A stretch of DNA of 5,232 nt from Oscillospiraceae bacterium. GTDB taxonomy: Bacteria > Bacillota > Clostridia > Oscillospirales > CAG-272. Position 1 is the stretch's first letter. Each line of letters starts with the position of its first letter. Both the position numbers and the translations under genes were made by a program. Positions 1-5,031 of the stretch are shown here, in pieces. The notes under the pieces were generated by a model, which worked only from the letters and a program-made list of their open reading frames with translations, had not been told where the DNA came from and did no database searches. The stretch is taken from contig SVQJ01000127.1 of NCBI GenBank assembly GCA_015065395.1, positions 1-5,232 of the forward strand, given 5' to 3'.

Positions 1-47
1 GACGAGCCCCGAAAAACGAAATCTGCATCCTTCTCGGCAGTCCGAAG

Positions 48-76
48 CAGCTTGTCGATACTTTATCGACAAGCTG
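48..76. terminator. Perfect 13-bp hairpin, possible terminator of an upstream gene
   Basis: Positions 48-60 and 64-76 are exact reverse complements, separated by a 3-base loop (ctt). The sequence after the stem is T-rich but is not a clean U tract (attattaacatttt), so termination is plausible rather than certain. The frame starting at position 3 is open from the window edge to a TGA at 75-77, ending inside the hairpin. An upstream plus-strand gene could therefore end here, but about 24 codons are too few to call a CDS. The arm tcgacaagctga resembles tcgacagcctga at the outer edge of repeat copy B (read on the minus strand), so this may instead be another piece of the local repeat family. Confidence 0.4.
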
Positions 77-95
77 ATTATTAACATTTTCAAGG

Positions 96-123
96 TTGAA
101 AAAATATTTTTTTGTGATATACT
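96..123 (+). promoter_or_regulatory. Promoter of the CobW operon
   Basis: A -35 box TTGAAA lies at 96-101 and a -10 box TATACT at 118-123, with a 16-bp spacer. A TG at 115-116 gives an extended -10 (TGA-TATACT). The spacer is very A/T-rich. Transcription would start near 130, leaving a leader of about 27 bases before the ATG at 157. The same TGATATACT string forms the -10 region of the CHR operon promoter on the other strand, which suggests a local sigma-A preference rather than shared specific control. Confidence 0.65.
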
Positions 124-133
124 GATACAGTAT
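119..133. promoter_or_regulatory. Palindrome over the -10/start site, candidate operator
   Basis: The sequence atactg-ata-cagtat is a perfect 6-3-6 inverted repeat covering most of the -10 box and the expected start site of the CobW operon. A repressor bound there would block transcription. It does not resemble the Bacillus Zur box (TCGTAAT-type palindrome), and I do not recognise the cognate regulator. A palindrome this short can arise by chance, especially with the -10 box forming part of it. Confidence 0.35.
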
Positions 134-156
134 GCCAAAGAAAGGATATAAAAGCT

Positions 157-1335
157 ATGATTAAGATAGATATTTTTTCCGGTTTTCTCGGTGCGGGAAA
201 GACCACGCTTATCAAAAAGCTCATAAAGGAAGCCTTCTCAGGTGAAAAGCTGGTGGTCATAGAAAACGAATTCGGCGATATCGGTATTGACGGCGGATTT
301 CTTCAGGAGGCAGGTATTCAGATAACGGAGATGAACTCCGGTTGTATCTGCTGCTCTCTGGTGGGAGATTTTTCAAAGGCTCTTCGCCAAGTTGTTGAGG
401 AATACGCACCCGAGAGAATACTCATCGAGCCCTCCGGTGTGGGCAAGCTTTCCGACGTTATCGGTGCTGTGCGCGACCTGGATATAGAGGGCGTTTTTCT
501 TAACAGCGCCACCGCGGTGGTTGATGCAAAGAAATGCAAAATGTATATGAAAAACTTCGGAGAGTTTTTCAATAACCAGATAGAGAGCGCAAACGCTATA
601 GTCCTCAGCCACACAGGCGGACTTTCCGAAGAAAAGCTTTTCGCTGCCATTGAGCTTATCCGTGCTCATAACAAGGACGCAGAGCTCGTGACCACCGATT
701 GGGATTCTCTCAGCGGAGAGCAGATACTTTCTGCCATGGAAAAGCGCTCTTCTCTCGCCCATGATCTGGAGGAATTGAAAAGCGCTGAGCTTTGTCCTGA
801 ATGCGGCGCTCCTCACCATCACCATCACCATCACCACGACCACGGTGAGGACTGCACCTGCGGATGTCACGAGCATGAGCACGAGCACGAACACCACCAT
901 CATGATCATCACCACCATGACCACGGTGAGGACTGCACCTGCGGATGCCACGAGCATGAGCACGAGCACGAACACCACCATCACGATCACCACCACCACG
1001 ACCACGGTGAGGACTGCGCCTGCGGATGTCACGAGCATGGCCATCACCATCATCATCATCATGCCGATGAGGTGTTCACAAGCTGGGGCAAGGAAACTGC
1101 TCACCGCTACAGCGAAGAGGAGCTTCGAAGCGCTCTTCTTGCCCTTGAAAACGAAAGCGAATACGGTATGGTTCTTCGCGCAAAGGGTATCGTTTGCGGA
1201 GACGGATGCTTCTATCATTTTGATTACACCCCCGGCGAGGCAGATGTTCGCGTGGGAGGCGCGCAGACAACAGGCCGCCTTTGCGTTATCGGCTCCAACA
1301 TCAACGAAGAAAAGCTGAATAAGCTTTTTAACTGA
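157..1335 (+). CDS. CobW/COG0523 (G3E) GTPase with large His/Cys-rich metal-binding insert
   Basis: This is a P-loop GTPase of the CobW/P47K family, whose members deliver or allocate metals (zinc, cobalt, iron) in the cytoplasm. Visible motifs are the Walker A GFLGAGKTT (residues 9-17), the switch-like NEFGDIGID (38-46), the family signature GCICC (62-66; CxCC metal site) and ILIEPSG (88-94). The usual NKxD base-recognition motif is replaced by SHTG (151-154) after AIVL. Residues 213-302 form a metal-binding insert: a CPEC knuckle, eight consecutive His, then two and a half copies of a 27-residue unit with CxCxC and HE/H runs, giving 44 His and 11 Cys in 90 residues. Residues from about 306 to 392 are the CobW C-terminal domain. 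The start is supported by AAAGGA at 141-146, 10 bases upstream, and by the Walker A at the expected distance. It is the first gene of a two-gene operon. The metal is inferred: zinc is most likely, nickel or cobalt possible. Confidence 0.95.
   Translation: MIKIDIFSGFLGAGKTTLIKKLIKEAFSGEKLVVIENEFGDIGIDGGFLQEAGIQITEMNSGCICCSLVGDFSKALRQVVEEYAPERILIEPSGVGKLSDVIGAVRDLDIEGVFLNSATAVVDAKKCKMYMKNFGEFFNNQIESANAIVLSHTGGLSEEKLFAAIELIRAHNKDAELVTTDWDSLSGEQILSAMEKRSSLAHDLEELKSAELCPECGAPHHHHHHHHDHGEDCTCGCHEHEHEHEHHHHDHHHHDHGEDCTCGCHEHEHEHEHHHHDHHHHDHGEDCACGCHEHGHHHHHHHADEVFTSWGKETAHRYSEEELRSALLALENESEYGMVLRAKGIVCGDGCFYHFDYTPGEADVRVGGAQTTGRLCVIGSNINEEKLNKLFN
838..1038 (+). repeat. 81-bp in-frame tandem repeat encoding His/Cys units
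   Basis: Copy 1 is 838-918, copy 2 is 919-999, and a partial copy 3 runs 1000-1038 before diverging into a His run. Each full unit encodes 27 residues starting DHGEDC and containing CTCGCH followed by alternating H/E and His runs, 13 His per unit. Copies 1 and 2 differ at only 4 of 81 bases, all T/C changes at third codon positions, so the protein units are identical. Copy 3 changes one Thr to Ala. This points to recent in-frame duplication with the protein sequence preserved. Unit number could vary between strains. Confidence 0.95.
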
Positions 1336-1350
1336 AAGTGAGGAATTACG

Positions 1351-2295
1351 ATGCAGGATACACCTGTCTATCTTGTTACCGGTTTTTTGGAATCGGGAAA
1401 GACCTCCTTTATACAGGAGACCTTGCAGGACAAGCGCTTCTGCGAAGGGGAGAGAGTTCTCGTGATCTCCTGCGAGGAAGGAGAGATCGAGCTTGACCCG
1501 ACGCTTTTTTCCACGGATGATATATATTTTGAGGCCATAGAGGATATTTCGGAAATGTCGCCGGAGAACTTCATCCGCCTGCAGAAAAAGCACAACGCTA
1601 CGAAAATACTGATCGAATACAACGGAATGTGGCAGATCGGAGAGCTTTTTAACCGCGCTCCCGAGAACTGGGTTATCGGCCAGCAGATACTTTTCTTTGA
1701 TTCCGCAACCTTCCTTGCATACAATGCCAATATGAGAAGCCTTGTGGTGGATAAGATCCAGTCCTCCGATATGATAATTTTCAACAGAGTTACGGATAAA
1801 ATGGATCCCATGGATTTTCACCGCGTTGTACGCGGGCTTTCCAGAAGCGCCACCATTATCTACGAAAAGACCACGGGAGAGATCGCATACGATGAGATAG
1901 AGGATCCCCTGCCCTTTGACAAGGAAGCGGACGTTATCGCTATAGAGGACAGAGACTATGCCCTTTTCTACCGCGACCTTTGCGAAAAAATGGAGGATTA
2001 CAACGGAAAGACCGTTAAATTCACCGCCCTTGTTGCAAACGAAAAATCCCTCGGAAACGGTACCATGCTTGTGGGACGCCACGTTATGACCTGCTGTGCC
2101 GATGATATACAGTACACCCCCATGGTCTGCAAATGGAAGGGCAGCGACAGCTTCAAAAGCTATGATTGGGTAGAGGTGAAGGGGAAAATTGAGATAAAGC
2201 AGCACAAAATGTACGAGGGTCCGGGACCTGTGCTCGTTGCATCAAGCGTTACCTTTACAAAAGCCCCCGAGGATCCTGTTGCTACATTTTATTGA
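1351..2295 (+). CDS. Divergent CobW-like P-loop protein fused to a YcgQ/TIGR03943 (DUF1980)-like C-terminal domain
   Basis: The N-terminal ~190 residues follow the CobW fold order: Walker A GFLESGKTS (residues 11-19), KILIEYNG (85-92) at the place of the family's E(T/P)SG, and FNRVTD (144-149) at the place of NKxD. The CxCC metal signature of true COG0523 proteins is absent; the matching region is acidic. Residues ~200-304 look like the C-terminal domain of YcgQ/TIGR03943 proteins: FTALVANE, GRHVMTCCADD (242-252, with the CC pair) and DWVEVKGKIE. YcgQ-type proteins are usually partners of the YcgR-type permease in metal-linked operons. The family match is from memory of the motifs, not a search. 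The gene starts 15 bp after its neighbour with GTGAGG at 1338-1343, so the two are almost certainly co-transcribed. Inference: a companion of the upstream metal GTPase, perhaps its regulator or acceptor. Whether it still hydrolyses GTP is unclear. Confidence 0.88.
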   Translation: MQDTPVYLVTGFLESGKTSFIQETLQDKRFCEGERVLVISCEEGEIELDPTLFSTDDIYFEAIEDISEMSPENFIRLQKKHNATKILIEYNGMWQIGELFNRAPENWVIGQQILFFDSATFLAYNANMRSLVVDKIQSSDMIIFNRVTDKMDPMDFHRVVRGLSRSATIIYEKTTGEIAYDEIEDPLPFDKEADVIAIEDRDYALFYRDLCEKMEDYNGKTVKFTALVANEKSLGNGTMLVGRHVMTCCADDIQYTPMVCKWKGSDSFKSYDWVEVKGKIEIKQHKMYEGPGPVLVASSVTFTKAPEDPVATFY

Positions 2296-2332
2296 TGCAT
2301 CAACAAAATACCGATAAAGCAACTATGATTCA

Positions 2333-2348
2333 GTCAGCTAACGCTGAC
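2333..2348. other. Short hairpin downstream of the CobW operon
   Basis: gtcagc (2333-2338) pairs with gctgac (2343-2348) across a taac loop. No U tract follows, so it is not a typical intrinsic terminator; it may only protect the 3' end or be chance. Confidence 0.35.
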
Positions 2349-2438
2349 AGCTTCCCAAAAAATCTGTGGGGCAAGGACAAACTTTGGGCAACTCTTCGTG
2401 CGCTGACATAGTGAAACAGTTAAAGATACGGTTTTCCT

Positions 2439-2462
2439 GTTCTTTCCTTGAAAGGAAAGAAC
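2439..2462. repeat. 10-bp perfect inverted repeat
   Basis: gttctttcct (2439-2448) and aggaaagaac (2453-2462) are exact reverse complements around tgaa. It lacks a following U tract. It lies at the left edge of the hairpin cluster and may mark the start of a dispersed intergenic element, which this window alone cannot show. Confidence 0.55.
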
Positions 2463-2507
2463 CAAAGGAACTTCAAAAAGACGAAGAAATCGAAAAGGCA
2501 AAAAGGC

Positions 2508-2571
2508 CCTAAAAAGGAGAAAGTCCACAGAAATGAGCTCGTTCATTTCTGTGGACTTTCTCCTTTTTAGG
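2508..2571. terminator. 29-bp perfect hairpin, likely bidirectional terminator
   Basis: Positions 2508-2536 and 2543-2571 are exact reverse complements with a 6-base loop (gctcgt). The stem carries an A5 run near its left foot and a T5 run near its right foot, so on either strand a GC-containing stem is followed by a short U tract. It sits between convergent genes, about 210 bases after the CobW operon and about 170 bases after the glucokinase gene, as a bidirectional terminator would. The stem is much longer than most terminators need, so it could also be part of a mobile or repeated element. Confidence 0.6.
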
Positions 2572-2575
2572 TTAC

Positions 2576-2590
2576 GGCACCTGCGGTGCC
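2576..2590. other. Small GC-rich hairpin at the edge of repeat A
   Basis: ggcacc (2576-2581) pairs with ggtgcc (2585-2590) over a tgc loop, directly between the 29-bp stem and repeat copy A. No matching stem occurs beside copy B, so it belongs to the flank rather than to the shared repeat. Confidence 0.4.
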
Positions 2591-2720
2591 TAAGCCAAAG
2601 CAGTTTTCTGCTTTGGCGCCGCCTTTTGCCTTGCAAACTTTAGCTAAACCCATACTTGAAGTTTTTTGCCAAGCTTTTTTTCAAAAAAGCGACCGCTTCT
2701 TTCCTATAAGACGTAATTTG
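2588..2720 (+). repeat. Dispersed 133-bp repeat, copy A
   Basis: This stretch matches the reverse complement of 5032-5164 over its full length without gaps, with 13 mismatches by my hand alignment (about 90% identity). It contains a perfect 10-bp stem gccaaagcag/ctgctttggc (2594-2603 with 2608-2617, loop tttt), a fully conserved stretch at about 2621-2647, and a second weaker stem with T/A-run arms (2673-2679 with 2684-2690). The copy ends 20 bases short of the glucokinase stop codon. It encodes no recognisable transposase and looks like a nonautonomous or structured intergenic element. One forward reading frame is open across it. Confidence 0.85.
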
Positions 2721-2740
2721 ACGCTTCCTTGGCAGTTTTA

Positions 2741-3712
2741 TTACATTCCAAGAGCTGCTGCGCCGATGATGCCGGCGTCATTTTTGAGTGTTGCGATCTT
2801 GAGGGCGCACTGAGGAGTGCCGTCTCTGGAATAGGTCTCTGCGAACACCTTATCGTGGAGAAGGTCAATGAGAAGCTCTCCCTCGTTGGAGATTCCGCCG
2901 CCGATGGAAAGAACGTCGGGCTGGAAGATATTGATGATATTTACAAGACCGCAAACAAGATAGGAGATATACTCATCAACCACCGCTTTGCCAAGATCGT
3001 CTCCCGCCTTCATTGCATTGAAGGCAGTTCTTCCGGAGATCTTTCCAAGATCTCCGCCGATCATCTCTTCCATAACTGTATACTTGCCGATCTTTCTCGC
3101 GTCCTCAAGAGCCTCTCTCGTGGTGCGGATAAGACCTGTTGCGGAGGAATAGGTCTCCCAGCAGCCGCGGCGGCCGCAGGTGCACTGTCTGCCGCCCTTG
3201 ACGATAACCGTATGACCAAGCTCGGCGCCTGCAAAGTTGAAGCCGGAATAGACCTTATCATCAATAATGATACCGCCGCCCACTCCTGTGCCCAGGGTAA
3301 TCATAACAGAATACTTTGTTCCCTTTGCAACGCCTGCTACGCTCTCAGCCTTTGCGGCAGCGTTTGCATCGTTCTCGATATAAACTCTCTTATCGGTTCC
3401 GAGAGCCTCTGAGAGCTTTGTCTGCATATCATAATGTCTGAAGGGGAGATTGTTTGCATAAATGATCTCACCTGTTTCGCAGTTTGCGCTGCCGGGGGTT
3501 GCAATACCGATGGAGCCGATATCATCCATGGAAAGACCTGCCTCGGATACTATCTTCTTGCAAAGAGCGGCAATGCTCGCTGTGATCTCATCCGCAGTTG
3601 TCTCAGCGGTAACGTTCGTGGGGGTGGAATCCTTTTTTACGATCTCATAATTTTCATTGACGATACCCGCCGCAATGTTGGTACCGCCAAGGTCGATGCC
3701 GATGTTGTACAT
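2741..3712 (-). CDS. glcK: ROK-family glucokinase
   Basis: This is a cytoplasmic sugar kinase that phosphorylates glucose to glucose-6-phosphate with ATP, feeding glycolysis. At 323 residues it has the normal length for bacterial ROK glucokinases. Motifs in order: ATP-binding DLGGT (7-11), IENDANAAA (112-120) with catalytic Asp115, GTGVGGGI (141-148), AELGH (163-167), and the ROK zinc signature CTCGRRGCWE (177-186), whose ligands would be His167, Cys177, Cys179 and Cys184; then SIGGGIS (269-275). The start is set by AAAGGG seven bases upstream and by the N-terminal phosphate loop. It has its own exact-consensus promoter and lies 88 bp downstream of the CHR gene pair on the same strand. Other ROK substrates (N-acetylmannosamine, fructose, allose) cannot be excluded from motifs alone; glucokinase is the best fit, and there is no DNA-binding domain as in ROK repressors. 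Confidence 0.93.
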   Translation of the reverse strand: MYNIGIDLGGTNIAAGIVNENYEIVKKDSTPTNVTAETTADEITASIAALCKKIVSEAGLSMDDIGSIGIATPGSANCETGEIIYANNLPFRHYDMQTKLSEALGTDKRVYIENDANAAAKAESVAGVAKGTKYSVMITLGTGVGGGIIIDDKVYSGFNFAGAELGHTVIVKGGRQCTCGRRGCWETYSSATGLIRTTREALEDARKIGKYTVMEEMIGGDLGKISGRTAFNAMKAGDDLGKAVVDEYISYLVCGLVNIINIFQPDVLSIGGGISNEGELLIDLLHDKVFAETYSRDGTPQCALKIATLKNDAGIIGAAALGM

Positions 3713-3746
3713 AAGCTAACCCTTTCTTATTAAAAATACTGATTTA

Positions 3747-3775
3747 ATTATAAATTCCCCTGCCGCTTTTGTCAA
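3747..3775 (-). promoter_or_regulatory. Exact-consensus sigma-A/sigma-70 promoter of the glucokinase gene
   Basis: On the minus strand TTGACA (3775-3770) and TATAAT (3752-3747) are separated by exactly 17 bp, the ideal spacing. Transcription should begin near 3740, giving a leader of about 28 bases to the ATG at 3712 with AAAGGG at 3725-3720. No operator or catabolite-response palindrome is obvious nearby. This predicts strong constitutive expression uncoupled from the upstream CHR genes. Confidence 0.88.
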
Positions 3776-3800
3776 GCAAATGGGGGCAAAAGAGCAAATT

Positions 3801-4382
3801 TTATACCTGAAGATCAAGGCCGTATCCTGCGGCTATCCCAAGAAAAGCACACAGGCATATTACCAAAACAGGATGGAGCTTTAATTTCTTAAAGCTCAGC
3901 GCTGTTGCAGCAAGCACAAAAATCAGAGCCTTGAAAATAAACTCCCTTTGGGTAAATGCAGAAAGAGAGATGCCCTCCGGAAAGAACACCGTCCGCCCGA
4001 CGGAAAGCACCGCCGCACCGATAAGCCCCACAACGCATGGCTTTATACCCCTCATGCAGGCCTTGACCCCAAAGCTTTTTCTGAATCTGTCGTAGATGAG
4101 GGCAATGAGAAGGATCACCGCAAAGGATGGAAGGACCACTCCCACCGTCGCCGCGGTGGCACCGAGAAAGCCTGCAGTTTCATATCCCGTATAGGTGGCC
4201 ATATTTACGGCAAAGGGACCGGGAGTGGATTCGCTCACAGCCATAAAATCCACAAGGGCCTCACCTGTCATCCAGCCGCGGCTCAATGCCTCCTCGCATA
4301 TAAGGGGAAGCATGGCGTAGCCGCCGCCGAAGGTAAAAGCGCCTATCTTGAAAAAGGTTAAAAAAAGTTCAATATATATCAT
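3801..4382 (-). CDS. Chromate transporter family (CHR) protein, second half of a short pair
   Basis: This inner-membrane protein of 193 residues belongs to the short CHR family (one CHR domain), which normally occurs as two adjacent genes whose products act together, like YwrA/YwrB of Bacillus. The N-terminal signature FTFGGGYAM (residues 16-24) and the ESTPGP motif (51-56) are intact. Hydrophobic segments suit about five or six membrane spans, including roughly 69-97, 113-131, 149-163 and 170-188. Its ATG overlaps the TGA of the upstream gene (ATGA), and AAGGGGG lies very close before the ATG, so translational coupling is likely. Long ChrA proteins export chromate by proton exchange; for short pairs in anaerobes the natural substrate is often unknown, so chromate resistance is only an annotation by family. 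No terminator is visible between its stop and the glucokinase promoter. Confidence 0.93.
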   Translation of the reverse strand: MIYIELFLTFFKIGAFTFGGGYAMLPLICEEALSRGWMTGEALVDFMAVSESTPGPFAVNMATYTGYETAGFLGATAATVGVVLPSFAVILLIALIYDRFRKSFGVKACMRGIKPCVVGLIGAAVLSVGRTVFFPEGISLSAFTQREFIFKALIFVLAATALSFKKLKLHPVLVICLCAFLGIAAGYGLDLQV

Positions 4383-4957
4383 TCCCCCTTATGCCCGTTC
4401 CTTTCCTTTTTTGAAACGGCTATGCTTTGGAAAAGTCCGAAAAGAGCACAGGATGCTATGATAAACAAAACATTAACGGAGAAAAATGCGCAAAGGGCAA
4501 ATGAAAGAAACATCACCCCATGGGAGAACAGCTTTTTGGGTATATTTCGGTACATGGCGGCGAGAGAATGGAGCATCAGCGCCACCACCCCCGCACGGAT
4601 ACCCAAAAATGCATACTTTACAACTCTGAGAGAGCTGAAATTTGAGAGCGCGGCCGCGATTGCAAGTATTATCAGAAAAGATGGAAGAACCATACCGACC
4701 GTTGCAAAAAACGCCCCCGAAAAGCCTGCTTTGCGATGTCCTATAAATGTGGCGGCGTTTATGGCAATGGGTCCGGGGGTGGATTCCGCAATGGCAGTTA
4801 TCTCCAAAATATCATCATCGTTCACCCAAGCACGCCTCTCGCAAGTCTCCGCCCGAATGAGAGCGATCATTGCATAGCCTCCGCCAAAGGTGAAAGCACC
4901 GATCTTCGCAAAAGTGAAAAACAGTTGTATAAGGTCGTTGATCTTAGTTTTTTTCAT
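4379..4957 (-). CDS. Chromate transporter family (CHR) protein, first half of a short pair
   Basis: This is a 192-residue short CHR membrane protein, clearly related to its downstream partner: both share FTFGGGYAM (residues 22-30 here) and ESTPGP (58-63). Hydrophobic segments around 12-34, 79-103, 113-136, 146-160 and 163-179 indicate a multi-span membrane protein; there is no cleavable signal peptide. I place the start at the ATG of MKKTKIND because AAGGAGAGG (4969-4961) lies just before it. An in-frame ATG at 4990 would fall inside the -10 region of the promoter and add 11 residues unlike the family. The pair presumably forms a heterodimer equivalent to a two-domain ChrA. Substrate is uncertain for an anaerobe: chromate, another oxyanion, or something not yet known. 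Confidence 0.93.
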   Translation of the reverse strand: MKKTKINDLIQLFFTFAKIGAFTFGGGYAMIALIRAETCERRAWVNDDDILEITAIAESTPGPIAINAATFIGHRKAGFSGAFFATVGMVLPSFLIILAIAAALSNFSSLRVVKYAFLGIRAGVVALMLHSLAAMYRNIPKKLFSHGVMFLSFALCAFFSVNVLFIIASCALFGLFQSIAVSKKERNGHKGE

Positions 4958-4960
4958 ATT

Positions 4961-4969
4961 CCTCTCCTT
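4961..4969 (-). promoter_or_regulatory. Strong ribosome binding site that fixes the CHR start
   Basis: On the minus strand AAGGAGAGG precedes ATG (4957-4955) by three bases, or about seven from the GGAG core. It favours the 192-residue product over the longer open frame starting at 4990. Confidence 0.8.
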
Positions 4970-4980
4970 ATTATGAGTAA

Positions 4981-5009
4981 AGTATATCAAAAAAACCGCA
5001 CCGGGTAAA
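4981..5009 (-). promoter_or_regulatory. Promoter of the CHR gene pair
   Basis: On the minus strand a -35-like TTTACC (5009-5004; 4 of 6 consensus) and a -10 TATACT (4986-4981) are spaced by 17 bp, with TGA before the -10. The start would fall near 4975, giving a leader of about 18 bases that contains the ribosome site. Repeat copy B ends 22 bp upstream of the -35 box. Confidence 0.55.
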
Positions 5010-5031
5010 GAGTAATGTGAAAAACCTTCCG

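Larger units (their letters stand above)
2296..2740. other. Gene-free, hairpin-rich intergenic region between convergent genes
   Basis: These 445 bases separate the stop of the CobW-like gene (+) from the stop of the glucokinase gene (-). I see no credible gene. Short open frames exist on both strands but run through hairpins and repeat sequence, lack homology I recognise, and have no convincing ribosome site. Contents in order: a 12-bp palindrome over the upstream stop (2292-2303), a 6-bp stem at 2333-2348, a 10-bp stem at 2439-2462, a 29-bp perfect stem at 2508-2571, a 6-bp stem at 2576-2590, and repeat copy A from 2588. The density of stems suggests a mosaic of dispersed intergenic repeats. 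Confidence 0.8.

Noticed and set aside
3..77. 3' end of an upstream plus-strand gene
   Set aside because: About 24 open codons from the window edge to TGA are too few to distinguish a gene end from chance, and the hairpin/repeat overlap makes it more doubtful.
838..1038. Possible CRISPR-like array
   Set aside because: The 81-bp units are contiguous, in frame and without spacers; this is a coding tandem repeat.
845..1318. 157-codon plus-strand frame of Thr/Met/Ile-rich sequence
   Set aside because: It is an out-of-frame reading of the His/Cys repeats within the CobW gene.
373..2205. 610-codon open frame on the minus strand across both CobW genes
   Set aside because: It is antisense to two well-supported genes. 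Its Val/Met-rich stretch is just the reverse complement of the His-codon repeats, and it shows no recognisable domain.
2334..2636. 100-codon minus-strand frame in the intergenic region
   Set aside because: It runs through several hairpins and into repeat A, has no plausible ribosome site or known domain, and is very Arg/Leu-rich as expected for a chance frame.
2586..2813. 75-codon plus-strand frame starting at repeat A
   Set aside because: It spans the repeat and then runs antisense into the end of the glucokinase gene. The openness through the repeat is noted as a finding, but a gene is not supported.
2729..3412. 227-codon plus-strand frame opposite glucokinase
   Set aside because: It is a shadow of the ROK gene, which has all family motifs, a ribosome site and a consensus promoter on the other strand.
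4958..4990. Upstream start extending the first CHR protein by 11 residues
   Set aside because: The ATG at 4990 lies upstream of the expected transcription start and inside the -10 region, while a strong ribosome site directly precedes the ATG at 4957.
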